NCBI GenBank assembly: GCA_964427655.1
Contig: CAYRWE010000116.1
Location: 1-15,900 of the forward strand
DNA from: CAVQNQ01 sp964427655
GTDB taxonomy: Bacteria; Acidobacteriota; Terriglobia; Bryobacterales; Bryobacteraceae
Direction: 5' to 3'
DNA: 15,900 bases
Shown here: one piece after another, positions 7,118 through 14,112 of the stretch
Numbering within the stretch: position 1 is the first letter of the stretch
Layout of the letters: each line of letters opens with the position of its first letter
Position numbers and translations under genes: made by a program
The notes under the pieces: generated by a model
Databases searched by the model: none
What the model saw: the letters and a program-made list of their open reading frames with translations, nothing else
What the model was told of the DNA's origin: nothing

Positions 7118-7621
7118 GTGTTCCTCTTCGATGCGAACGTCCTCATTACCGCGAGCAACCTGTACTACCCACTCGACCAAATACCTGAGTTCTGGGAGTG
7201 GATCGACTACCAAGCAACAAACGGTCACGTTAAGCTCCCCTTCGAGATCATCAACGAGGTACTTGCTGGCCGGAAGAACGACGATCCACTCCTTGACTGG
7301 ATGACCGACCACAAAGACCCACTCACGCTCAAAGAGAAAGTCGACCCGGCCCTCGCCAACAAGGTTGTGGTCGAAGGGTACGCTCCAGACCTCGCAGATG
7401 ACGAGCTTATTGAGATCGGTCAAGACCCTTTTCTCATAGCCTACGCCCTCGCAAAGCCAATCGAGCGTTGCGTCGTCACAGTTGAAGTCAGCTCACCAGG
7501 CAAGAAGCGCCAAAACCGAAAAATACCGGACGTGTGCCAACAATTCGGCGTCCAATGCCAGAATCCCTTCCAGGCATATCGTGCCCTCGGCTTCAAGACG
7601 GGATGGAAGCAGCAGTCCTAA
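7118..7621 (+). CDS. DUF4411 family PIN-like protein, predicted toxin
   Basis: This 167-residue protein opens with FLFDANVLI, the classic PIN-domain first strand with acidic Asp5. Further PIN-like acids are E47 in IINEVLAG and D103 in GQDPFLIAYAL. The DUF4411 hallmark IPDVCQQFGVQC is at about 136-147. PIN proteins are Mg2+-dependent ribonucleases, and VapC toxins of this fold cut tRNA or rRNA. Nuclease activity of DUF4411 itself is a prediction. I chose the GTG at 7118 because the PIN strand begins there. The longer open frame upstream only overlaps the ImmA/IrrE gene in another frame. The 5-base gap implies translational coupling with the upstream predicted antitoxin. No Shine-Dalgarno lies at ideal distance; a GAGGTG sits about 13 bases upstream. 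Confidence 0.83.
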   Translation: MFLFDANVLITASNLYYPLDQIPEFWEWIDYQATNGHVKLPFEIINEVLAGRKNDDPLLDWMTDHKDPLTLKEKVDPALANKVVVEGYAPDLADDELIEIGQDPFLIAYALAKPIERCVVTVEVSSPGKKRQNRKIPDVCQQFGVQCQNPFQAYRALGFKTGWKQQS

Positions 7622-7673
7622 AGCCCTGCGCGAGCTGCAATACCCGCCGTGTCGACGAGGAGGGGTGGTATAG

Positions 7674-7925
7674 TCGCCGCAATTCGCGAACGAGTTGCGG
7701 ACCGCTGCAGCGGCCCTCGTCACGAATGCAACCCTCGTTTGCCGCGATAGTGACTTCCGCGCAATCCGACGTTTGGCGCTGGTCACTTATTCCCCACAAG
7801 TTGGCATTGCGACTGGAATGACCAACTCGATCCGCGAAGCCAGACGCGTTTACGGAGCCATAAAGCCGCAAAACCTGACGAACCACGAGGAACCTATCTA
7901 CCGTACCGATTTCCGCACGCAATAG
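7674..7925 (+). pseudogene. probable remnant of a PIN-domain (VapC-like) protein
   Basis: The frame opens right after a TAG at 7671-7673 and runs to a TAG at 7923-7925. It reads FANELRTAAAALVTNATLVC, then RDSDFRAIRRLALVTYSP. This resembles the C-terminal half of VapC-type PIN domains, with the pattern D-x-LIAA-x-A, then G-A-T-L-V-T-R-x-x-D-F, then I-x-x-L. The catalytic Asp of the helix appears as Asn (position 7 of the frame), and the N-terminal half with the first Asp is missing. About 40 unrecognised residues follow. There is no good start codon; a TTG at 7695 is the only early candidate. I read it as a decayed second PIN gene. The match is short, so a chance resemblance cannot be excluded. 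Confidence 0.42.
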
Positions 7926-7949
7926 AGACGGAGGCCTTGGCGCGTACGG

Positions 7950-8540
7950 ATGAACTACAATCTCAAGCGTATGCTGCTCTTGCAGGCTGTGCAGTCCATT
8001 CCGACAATCCGTGTCACCGTCCAGGCTCCGCCCGGTATGCCGTTCTGGGAGACAACGATCATCTCTGCGCTTGTCGGGACGTTCTTCGGAATCGCAACCA
8101 GCATCGGGATGGAATTTGTGAAACCGGCGATCTCGAACCGGCTGCTGAAGAAAACCGTCCTAAATCAACTCGACACGGAGTTTCGGGAAAATTACGCGGC
8201 GCTCCTTGACGCCGGAGACATCATCAGCCAATACGCCGAGGCGGATGACGATCTCCGGCAGGACATCGAAAAGGTGATACGGGAGATTGGGGCCACCGCC
8301 ATGACTACCGAGCGATTCACATACTATCGTGACAAGGAAAAGGCTACATTCTATGATGCAGATGAAGGCTACCGACTGGCAAAGTTCTATCTGCTGGTCG
8401 AGCGTGGCTTCAAGGCTTTTCCAAATAACGATCTCCTGTCTTTGGCGCTGACATTCGGAAGAGAGCATGCGCGCCTGAGAGGTATGGACAATATAGAACC
8501 GCTCCGGATGTTTAGTAATACTTTGAGTGCCATCAGGTAG
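7950..8540 (+). CDS. hypothetical protein with one N-terminal membrane helix
   Basis: I do not recognise this 196-residue protein. A single hydrophobic segment at about 36-56 (TIISALVGTFFGIATSIGM) is followed by a basic stretch (NRLLKK), so the remaining ~130 residues should be cytoplasmic under the positive-inside rule. That part looks alpha-helical and charged (LDTEFRENYAALLDAGDIIS, DDDLRQDIEKVIREIG, ERFTYYRDKEKATFYD) and shows no catalytic motif I know. The start is uncertain: ATG 7950 has a GGAGG 15 bases upstream (too far), and ATG 7971 and ATG 8037 are alternatives. The 8037 start would leave only 6 residues before the membrane segment. It lies in the less GC-rich island, downstream of the DUF4411 gene and the PIN remnant. 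A membrane-anchored role in a defence or stress module is possible but unsupported by motif. Confidence 0.68.
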   Translation: MNYNLKRMLLLQAVQSIPTIRVTVQAPPGMPFWETTIISALVGTFFGIATSIGMEFVKPAISNRLLKKTVLNQLDTEFRENYAALLDAGDIISQYAEADDDLRQDIEKVIREIGATAMTTERFTYYRDKEKATFYDADEGYRLAKFYLLVERGFKAFPNNDLLSLALTFGREHARLRGMDNIEPLRMFSNTLSAIR

Positions 8541-8594
8541 GCAGAGAAGTTTCTCACGCTCCACATGATCCCGACGTCCGCTTGTGGAATATCA

Positions 8595-8629
8595 CTTCCG
8601 GTAAAACCCCACCCCCGGAAGCCGGCTTC
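8595..8629. repeat. inverted repeats in the island's right border
   Basis: CTTCCGG (8595-8601) and CCGGAAG (8615-8621) form a 7-bp perfect stem with a 13-base loop. This overlaps a 12-base perfect palindrome GAAGCCGGCTTC (8618-8629). There is no T-run. They lie between the stop of the unknown membrane protein and the convergent DUF362 stop, so termination or a mobile-element scar are both possible. No coding match was found in 8541-8717. Confidence 0.35.
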
Positions 8630-8717
8630 TTGCCGCAATACAACGCGTTACGTCGCTTGGACGTACTTGTATACCCCTACCGGCGAAGCCGCAGCTTAAC
8701 CCGTCGCAATAAGCCCC

Positions 8718-9782
8718 TTACGCCTTCGGCAGCGCGCCCAGCCACTTCAACTGTTCCTGCACCTGGTCGTGCAGGCGGTAGACGCGCTTCACGCTCTCCG
8801 GTTTGGGGCCGCGCACGTCGATCTTTTCGAGATCGTATTGGCCCATCCCGAGCTGCGCGGCGTATTGCAGGTAGCCCACGGCGTAGGCCGGAACTCCCAT
8901 AGTCTCCAGACCCACGCGATCGGCGGCCAGGAAATCCGTGGAGGCGATGGCAATGCGCGAAGGTACCGGCGTGCCGTCCGAAGGTCCGTTGCCTTCCATG
9001 CCTTCGAACCCGTCCACCAGCGCCAGGCCCCATTGCGGCCGCTCGCGCACGATGCTGATGGCCATGTTGTAATTCATCTGGTGCGGTCCGGCATGATACT
9101 TCCGCTTATCGTGCCAGGCGGTCTCGTTGGGCGCGCTGTGCAGCGGCGTGCCAATCACCATGTTCTTCACCGAAAGCGTGGCAACCACGGCATTGTGCGC
9201 CTTCAGCATGGCCGAAGAGACGATGAAAGCTTCCGGGTCCACCAGCCGCGCCGCCAGCCGTATGGGGATCGGCCGGACGTTCTCATCCACGATCGAGAAC
9301 ATCACGTACTTGCCCTCGCGGTTCAGGTCCACCAGCTCGATCTGCTTGTACTCCTGCTTCACGCGGTCGTAGTGGTTGTGCTCGAAGCCTTCCATGGTGT
9401 CGCGCGCGGAGGCCTCGGCGATCGTAATCGGGCCTTTGAAGCGCGGCGCCAGGTAGTCCATGATGCCCAGCAGGGCGTCGGCATGGGTCCCCGCCAGGGG
9501 AATCGCGGGATTCACGAGGTTAGGCTTGATCACGACCCGCTTCTTCGTTAGGAGTATGGGCCTGATCTGTTCGTCGATAGCCAGGAGCGCTTCGGTTACG
9601 TTCTTGCGCCGCTGGTCTCCCTGTACCAGGGATACCGTCGCGCGCTTAGCGTAGGGGTAGATGCTCGGGGCCGGCACGGCCGGCGGATACTGCTGCTCGG
9701 CGAAAAGCCCCCTTCCCGTGGTGGCGACCAAGGCGCCCGCCCCGGCCAAATGGAAAAAGTTCCGTCGCGAAAAGCCGCTCAT
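8718..9782 (-). CDS. Tat-exported DUF362 domain protein
   Basis: This 354-residue protein starts with a twin-arginine leader: SRRNFFHLAGAGALVA at 5-20, with a likely cleavage after GLFA near 28. The body matches DUF362: KKRVVIKPNLVNP, ITIAEASARDT, a central LKAHNAVVATLSVKNMVIG and an LVDGFEGMEGNGP segment. Some DUF362 proteins carry ferredoxin-type cysteine clusters. None is visible here, so this is a cluster-less, probably periplasmic member. The reaction is unknown for the family. The ATG at 9782 has AGAGGG 6 bases upstream. It lies 57 bases after the DgoD-like gene on the same strand and is probably the last gene of that operon. An AT-rich TAAAAT in the gap could be an internal promoter but lacks a partner -35. 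Confidence 0.85.
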   Translation of the reverse strand: MSGFSRRNFFHLAGAGALVATTGRGLFAEQQYPPAVPAPSIYPYAKRATVSLVQGDQRRKNVTEALLAIDEQIRPILLTKKRVVIKPNLVNPAIPLAGTHADALLGIMDYLAPRFKGPITIAEASARDTMEGFEHNHYDRVKQEYKQIELVDLNREGKYVMFSIVDENVRPIPIRLAARLVDPEAFIVSSAMLKAHNAVVATLSVKNMVIGTPLHSAPNETAWHDKRKYHAGPHQMNYNMAISIVRERPQWGLALVDGFEGMEGNGPSDGTPVPSRIAIASTDFLAADRVGLETMGVPAYAVGYLQYAAQLGMGQYDLEKIDVRGPKPESVKRVYRLHDQVQEQLKWLGALPKA

Positions 9783-9839
9783 AGTTCACCCTCTCAACCG
9801 TGGAATGCCGCACTCTATTTTATGCGATTGCGGGATTAA

Positions 9840-11162
9840 TCACCACTCCGCTACCGAGCCATCTTCATGAAACGCGCGCGCCATTGGACGTGTACCGCCA
9901 AAGGGCAGCTTCGCCAGGCTGGCTTCGCTCAGCTCGAATCCCAGGCCCGGCCGGTCGCGCAGCGGGAAGCGGCCATCCACCATGCGCATGGCGGGGAAGC
10001 CGAACCACTCCTCCCAGATCTTGTCCTGCGCCGAGGGCTCGACGTAGCCGCAGATCTCCTGCACCAGGAAGTTGGGCAGCGCGGCATCCACATGCAGCGT
10101 GGCCAGGCCGCCGATGGGCCCCTCGCAGGCGTGCGGCGCCATGGAGACTCCCGAAATGCCGGCCAGCGATCCGGCCTTCCACAAGCCGGTGATGCCGCCC
10201 ACGTGGTTGATGTCGGTTTGCAGAATATCGATGGCCCCCATTTCGATCAGCTCGCGGACGCCGTAAGAAGCCACCAGACGCTCGCCGGTGGCGATGGGCG
10301 TGGTCGAATGCCGCGCGATCTTGGCCATGGCCGCCACGTTTTCAGGCGGGCACGGCTCCTCGATGAACAGCAGGTTGAGCGGCTCGGCTTCCTTCACCAG
10401 GATCTGCGCCACGCTAGGGCTGGTCTTGGCATGGAAATCGATGGCGATATCGATGTTCGGCCCCAGGCCCTCGCGCATGGTCTCGAGCGAGCGCACCGCG
10501 CGGCGGATCTTGGCGTCGGTCTCGATCCACTCATAAGCTCCCGGAATGCCTGATTTAAAGCATGAGACGCCCTGCGCGATGGCGGTGTCCCGGAGGCGGG
10601 TCAGCTCTTCCGGTGTGCTGGCGTTGGTGTGATAGTAGCCGCGCACGCCGCGCGCGTCCGAAGGGCCGCCCAGCAGCTTGTAAACCGGCATGCCCAGCAC
10701 TTTTCCGCGGATATCCCAGAGCGCCTGGTCGATGCCCGAGATCGCCGACCCCATCACCGGGCCGGCGCGATAGAAGCTCTGCACGTACATCGATTGCCAG
10801 AGGTGCTCCACCTGCATGGGGTCGGCGCCGATCAGGAAATCGCGGAAATCATTGACGCACGCCATCACCGCGCCGGCTTTGCCTTCGAGCGTGCCTTCGC
10901 CCCATCCCACCACGCCGCGGTCGGTTTCGAGCTTCACGAAGACATAGGGCCGGTCGGAATCGCGCGTGAGCGAAACGCCGAAGACCTTCAGGCCGGTGAT
11001 CGTCACGCCCGAGCGCAGCCCCGCGAAGGCGTCGCTTCCGGCGGGCGGAGGCGCCATGGCGCAGCCGCACAGGTCTCGCTCGATGCCGGCGGTCCGCCGT
11101 CCGCCGTTCGCGGCCCAGGCCAAGCCGGAACCGCCCATCGCCAGAAATCCTCTACGCAGCAT
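9840..11162 (-). CDS. enolase-superfamily sugar-acid dehydratase, galactonate dehydratase-like, with Tat-like leader
   Basis: This 440-residue protein belongs to the mandelate racemase/muconate lactonizing group. The N-terminal leader LRRGFLAMGGSGLAWA fits a Tat signal, and the mature domain begins near residue 53 (VTITGLKVFGV). Active-site residues match D-galactonate dehydratase-type enzymes: D242 and H244 in IDFHAK, E268/E269 in FIEEPCPPEN, E294 in ATGERL, D317 with H320 in TDINHVGG, and H344 in APHACEGPIGG. The D/E/E set binds Mg2+ and the histidines act as base and acid in dehydrating a sugar acid. Exact substrate cannot be read from sequence; mannonate, gluconate or an unsaturated uronate derivative are alternatives. 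The ATG at 11162 overlaps the previous gene by 11 bases, with GGAG 7 bases upstream, indicating translational coupling. Export of such an enzyme is unusual outside groups like Acidobacteria and Planctomycetes. Confidence 0.87.
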   Translation of the reverse strand: MLRRGFLAMGGSGLAWAANGGRRTAGIERDLCGCAMAPPPAGSDAFAGLRSGVTITGLKVFGVSLTRDSDRPYVFVKLETDRGVVGWGEGTLEGKAGAVMACVNDFRDFLIGADPMQVEHLWQSMYVQSFYRAGPVMGSAISGIDQALWDIRGKVLGMPVYKLLGGPSDARGVRGYYHTNASTPEELTRLRDTAIAQGVSCFKSGIPGAYEWIETDAKIRRAVRSLETMREGLGPNIDIAIDFHAKTSPSVAQILVKEAEPLNLLFIEEPCPPENVAAMAKIARHSTTPIATGERLVASYGVRELIEMGAIDILQTDINHVGGITGLWKAGSLAGISGVSMAPHACEGPIGGLATLHVDAALPNFLVQEICGYVEPSAQDKIWEEWFGFPAMRMVDGRFPLRDRPGLGFELSEASLAKLPFGGTRPMARAFHEDGSVAEW

Positions 11163-12279
11163 GATATTTCTCCAATGCGGCTTCGCTCACCTTAACGCCC
11201 AGCCCCGGCCCCGTGGGGAGCGCGGCAAATCCCTCCTTCACCGTTTCCGGATCGCCGCCCGCGATCTGGGCGCGCATGGCCCGGTCCTCGGCGGCCGCCG
11301 GTAGGGGAATGTGCTGGATAAAGAAATTCGGCAGGCTGGCCGCAAGGTGCAGCGCGGCGGCCGTGGCTATGGGGCCGCCATCATGATGCGGTGCCACCGC
11401 TACGTAGTACGTCTCGGCCAGCGCGGCGATGCGGCGCGATGGCGTGATGCCGAAATGCAGCAGGTCCGGCCGCGCGATATCCAGGCACCCCGCGCGCAGC
11501 AGATCCTGAAAGGCGGTGGCCAAGCGGATTTCCCGGCCGAAGCCGAGCGGCGTCACGGTTTCATCCGCGATCTTGCGCAGCACCTCCGGACCGAAGGCTG
11601 CGCACGGCTCGTCGAACCACAGGGGATGTAGCGATTGGATTCCGGCGGCCACGCTGGCCGCGTCTCCAGGCGTCAGCAGACCGGCGCCTTCGAGAACAAA
11701 ATCGGCCATCTGCGAGCGGACCGCTTCGGCCTGGAGGCGCAGTTCCACCTGGTAGGCCTTCCCTTGATTGCGCGCGGCCGGCGCCGGCAAGCGCAACCCC
11801 ACGGCCCGATATCCGGCCTGCACCGCGTGCTTCACGGCCGCGGGGATTTCGGAAGCGTCCGCCGCGGCCAGCGAAGTGAAGGCCCTGACCTTGTTCCGCG
11901 TGGGTCCGCCCAGCAAGCGATACACCGGTGCCTGGCAGGCCTGGCCCACGATATCGAGAAGCGCCATATCGACGCCCCCTGCCAGCGGGGCATCGGGCGG
12001 CTGGATGGCGTACGACGTGGCGGGCCGCCCCAGCCAGAAGCGCTGCGCCGCGGCCGCCTCCTCGCCCGAAGCGTGGGCGCACTCGCCGTAGCCCGTGAGG
12101 CCGGAGCGGGTTTTCACGCGCACCACCACCCAGCTCCGGCCGGAGACAGGTTCGCGCACAGGGAATAGGCGCAGTTCGCCGATCTCGAGCCCGGAGGCTG
12201 GCGCCGGGGCCGCTCCCAGAACCTGCGCCGCCATCAGGGATTCCAGCCGGGACCGTCGCCGGACCGCCGCCATGCTCAT
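11152..12279 (-). CDS. divergent enolase-superfamily protein, active site partly lost
   Basis: This 375-residue protein has the enolase-superfamily fold signature: an N-terminal capping domain (VVVRVKTRSGLTGYGEC, then DMALLDIVGQ and PVYRLLGGP) and a barrel domain. Several catalytic positions are altered. The first metal ligand motif, normally D-x-N/H, reads LEGAG (E197, A199). The third ligand motif, normally GE, reads GREIRL with R249 in the Glu position. No KxK motif lies around 161-165. The second ligand (E224, WFDEPC), the D272/H275 segment and H298 (APHHDGG) are retained. It may be a non-catalytic paralogue or have altered chemistry. The N-terminus has RRR and a short hydrophobic patch, a weak leader at best. 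The ATG at 12279 has AGGAG 8 bases upstream. It overlaps the following DgoD-like gene by 11 bases and is first in the operon. Confidence 0.78.
   Translation of the reverse strand: MSMAAVRRRSRLESLMAAQVLGAAPAPASGLEIGELRLFPVREPVSGRSWVVVRVKTRSGLTGYGECAHASGEEAAAAQRFWLGRPATSYAIQPPDAPLAGGVDMALLDIVGQACQAPVYRLLGGPTRNKVRAFTSLAAADASEIPAAVKHAVQAGYRAVGLRLPAPAARNQGKAYQVELRLQAEAVRSQMADFVLEGAGLLTPGDAASVAAGIQSLHPLWFDEPCAAFGPEVLRKIADETVTPLGFGREIRLATAFQDLLRAGCLDIARPDLLHFGITPSRRIAALAETYYVAVAPHHDGGPIATAAALHLAASLPNFFIQHIPLPAAAEDRAMRAQIAGGDPETVKEGFAALPTGPGLGVKVSEAALEKYHAA
11170..11173 (-). promoter_or_regulatory. ribosome binding site of the DgoD-like gene, inside the upstream gene
   Basis: GGAG lies 7 bases before the ATG at 11162 and within the last codons of the divergent enolase gene. 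It fixes the start and supports coupled translation of the two paralogues. Confidence 0.6.
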
Positions 12280-12301
12280 AGGGTTTTCTCCTACAGAACC
12301 C

Positions 12302-12312
12302 TAATATATACA
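12302..12312 (-). promoter_or_regulatory. candidate -10 region for the enolase/DUF362 operon
   Basis: An isolated AT-rich run reads TGTATATATTAG on the minus strand, with TATATT as the best -10. It ends about 23 bases before the operon's first ATG, and a good AGGAG (12292-12288) lies between. No convincing -35 is seen. The remainder of the 12313-12481 gap holds the hairpin listed below and no convincing gene. Confidence 0.35.
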
Positions 12313-12451
12313 ATCCAGCGGCGCATGGAACGAAGGACCGTCGCGGCATCCGGGCTGCGCTCCGAATTTGAGGCTCAGCTCAGGCTGCTGCGGCGCGATT
12401 TCATCGGGAGCGTAAACACGTACCGGTCGTCCGCCCTGCCTCGGCCCCTAC

Positions 12452-12469
12452 GGACGCCGCCCGGCGTCC
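12452..12469 (-). terminator. strong GC hairpin just after the hybrid kinase gene
   Basis: GGACGCCG and CGGCGTCC form an 8-bp perfect inverted repeat with a 2-base centre (more realistically a 7-bp stem with a 4-base loop). It begins 12 bases beyond the kinase stop on the minus strand. Position and stability suggest an end-of-transcript structure. No T-run follows, so intrinsic termination is not assured. Confidence 0.45.
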
Positions 12470-12481
12470 ATGTCGCCGCGT

Positions 12482-14068
12482 TCAGTCGTTGGCGCTAGAC
12501 CCGCGCGCGTCCAGGACTTCCCGGACCTTGCGCGCCAGCGCGTCCGGCAGGAATGGCTTTTGCAGAAACGCGACCCCCGATTCCAGAATGCCGTGGTGCA
12601 CAATGGCTTCATCGGTGTAGCCGGAGATGTACAGCAGGCGCGTATTGGGGCGCAGCGGCGCGATCTCGCGCGCCAGGTCGGGGCCGCTCATCTCGGGCAT
12701 CACCACGTCCAGCACGGCCAGCTCGATGGGGCCTACGTGTGTCCGGCAATGCCGCAAGGCTTCCTCGCCGCGGGTGGCTTCGAGCACCGTGTAGCCGCGC
12801 GAACTCAGCACGCCGGCGATCAGCTTGCGCACGCGCGCTTCGTCTTCCACCACCAGGATCGTTTCCGCCCCGGTCATCGAGCCCGCCGCCGCCGGCTTCT
12901 CCGCTTCCGTGCGCGTGGGCTTCAAAGCCAGCGGAAGGTAAATGCGCACCACGGTGCCCTTACCGGTCTGGCTCATCACCCCGATGGCGCCGCCGCTCTG
13001 CCGGATGATGCCATAGGCCGTGGCCAATCCCAGCCCGGTGCCGCGGCCAGGCCCCTTGGTGGTGAAAAAAGGCTCGAATAGATGGCTCTGGGTTTCCTGG
13101 TCCATCCCGGTTCCCGTATCGGTGATGGACATGGTGACGTAGCGGCCGGGCTTTACGCCCAACTGCCGCGCCGAAAAGGCTTCATCGAGCTGCACGACGC
13201 CGGTCTCGATGGTCAACTTGCCGCCGTCGGGCATGGCGTCGCGCGCGTTGACCACCAGGTTCATCACCACCTGTTCGAGGCGGCCGGGGTCGGCCTCCAC
13301 GGTGTCCTGGGAGGCGGCCGGAAGGGTCACCAGGGTAATATCCTCGCCGATCAGCCGGCGCAGCATTTTCTCGAGCTGGATCACCAGGTCGTTAATGCGC
13401 ACGGTGCGCGGTTCGAGCGGCTGGCGGCGGCTGAATGCCAGCAACTGGTGGGTCAGCGCGCCGCCGCGTTCAGCCGAGCGGCGGATCTCCTCCAGCGCGG
13501 TGCGCTGGTTCTCCTTCAAGTCGCGGCCGGCTAGCAGCAGGTCGCTGTAGCCGGTGATGACGGTCAGCAGGTTATTGAAATCGTGCGCCACCCCGCCCGC
13601 CAGGCGCCCCACGGCTTCCATCTTTTGCGCCTGCCGGAACTGCTCTTCCAGGCGCTCCCGCTCGTCGCGGAGCTGGGCGGCCCGCAGTTCGCGCTCCACC
13701 GCGGCATTCAGCCGCATGAGGGTCGAACGCACCAGGTGGTCCGCCGCGCCGGCCTTCAGAACCGCCAGGACGTCCTCGCTTCGGATGTTGCCTGAAACCA
13801 CGATCAGCGGCAGGTCGAGAGCCTTATCCTGAATGATATGTAAGGCCTGGAGCGCCCCGAAGTCGCCGATGGCGAAATCGCTGATAACGATATCCCATTC
13901 CTGCTTAAGCGCTTCGACAAGCTCCTGGGGCGCCGTGACGCGTTCGAAGGTCGGCTCGAACCCACCTCTACGCAATTCCTCGGCTATGGGAGCGTAGCCA
14001 TCTCCGCCGACGTAAAGAACTCGAAGCGGATGGGCTGCGCCGGACAACTTGGTCTTTCTGGGGGGCAA
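12482..14068 (-). CDS. hybrid sensor histidine kinase with N- and C-terminal receiver domains
   Basis: This 528-residue soluble protein has four parts. An N-terminal receiver-like domain (about 14-125) keeps D64 (VISDFAIGD) and the VSG segment. However, its acidic pocket reads YVGGDGY rather than a D/E pair, and the closing Lys is R114 (ADHLVR), so it looks degenerate. A short coiled coil at 128-150 leads to HisKA with phospho-acceptor H162 (VAHDFNNLL). The ATPase domain shows an N-box NLVVNARDA (270-278), DTGTGM (317-322) and GRGTGLGLA (341-349). The C-terminal receiver (403-525) has the EDE acids, D454 (VLDVVMPEM) and K504 (LQKPF), so it should be competent. There are no membrane helices. 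The start is TTG 14068: an in-frame TAA lies 12 bases upstream and no early ATG exists; a TTG at 14047 is an alternative. No partner regulator is adjacent, so it is an orphan kinase. It is on the same strand as the exosortase pair, 115 bases after epsI. Confidence 0.88.
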   Translation of the reverse strand: MPPRKTKLSGAAHPLRVLYVGGDGYAPIAEELRRGGFEPTFERVTAPQELVEALKQEWDIVISDFAIGDFGALQALHIIQDKALDLPLIVVSGNIRSEDVLAVLKAGAADHLVRSTLMRLNAAVERELRAAQLRDERERLEEQFRQAQKMEAVGRLAGGVAHDFNNLLTVITGYSDLLLAGRDLKENQRTALEEIRRSAERGGALTHQLLAFSRRQPLEPRTVRINDLVIQLEKMLRRLIGEDITLVTLPAASQDTVEADPGRLEQVVMNLVVNARDAMPDGGKLTIETGVVQLDEAFSARQLGVKPGRYVTMSITDTGTGMDQETQSHLFEPFFTTKGPGRGTGLGLATAYGIIRQSGGAIGVMSQTGKGTVVRIYLPLALKPTRTEAEKPAAAGSMTGAETILVVEDEARVRKLIAGVLSSRGYTVLEATRGEEALRHCRTHVGPIELAVLDVVMPEMSGPDLAREIAPLRPNTRLLYISGYTDEAIVHHGILESGVAFLQKPFLPDALARKVREVLDARGSSAND

Positions 14069-14112
14069 CAGCTTAGGTTAAAACAGATTCGGAAGCGTGG
14101 CGCCACCGGAGG

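Noticed and set aside
7937..8209. 90-codon plus-strand ORF from TTG 7937 with a GGAGG just upstream
   Set aside because: The GGAGG is only 2 bases from the TTG, the frame overlaps the more protein-like 7950-8540 frame, and the translation lacks a hydrophobic or helical pattern.
8582..8902. 106-codon plus-strand ORF at the island border
   Set aside because: Its second half is antisense to the DUF362 C-terminus, and the first part has no recognisable sequence.
12325..12498. 57-codon plus-strand ORF starting MERRTVAASG
   Set aside because: No Shine-Dalgarno, no recognisable motif, and it contains the hairpin and overlaps the kinase C-terminus on the other strand. Most likely chance.
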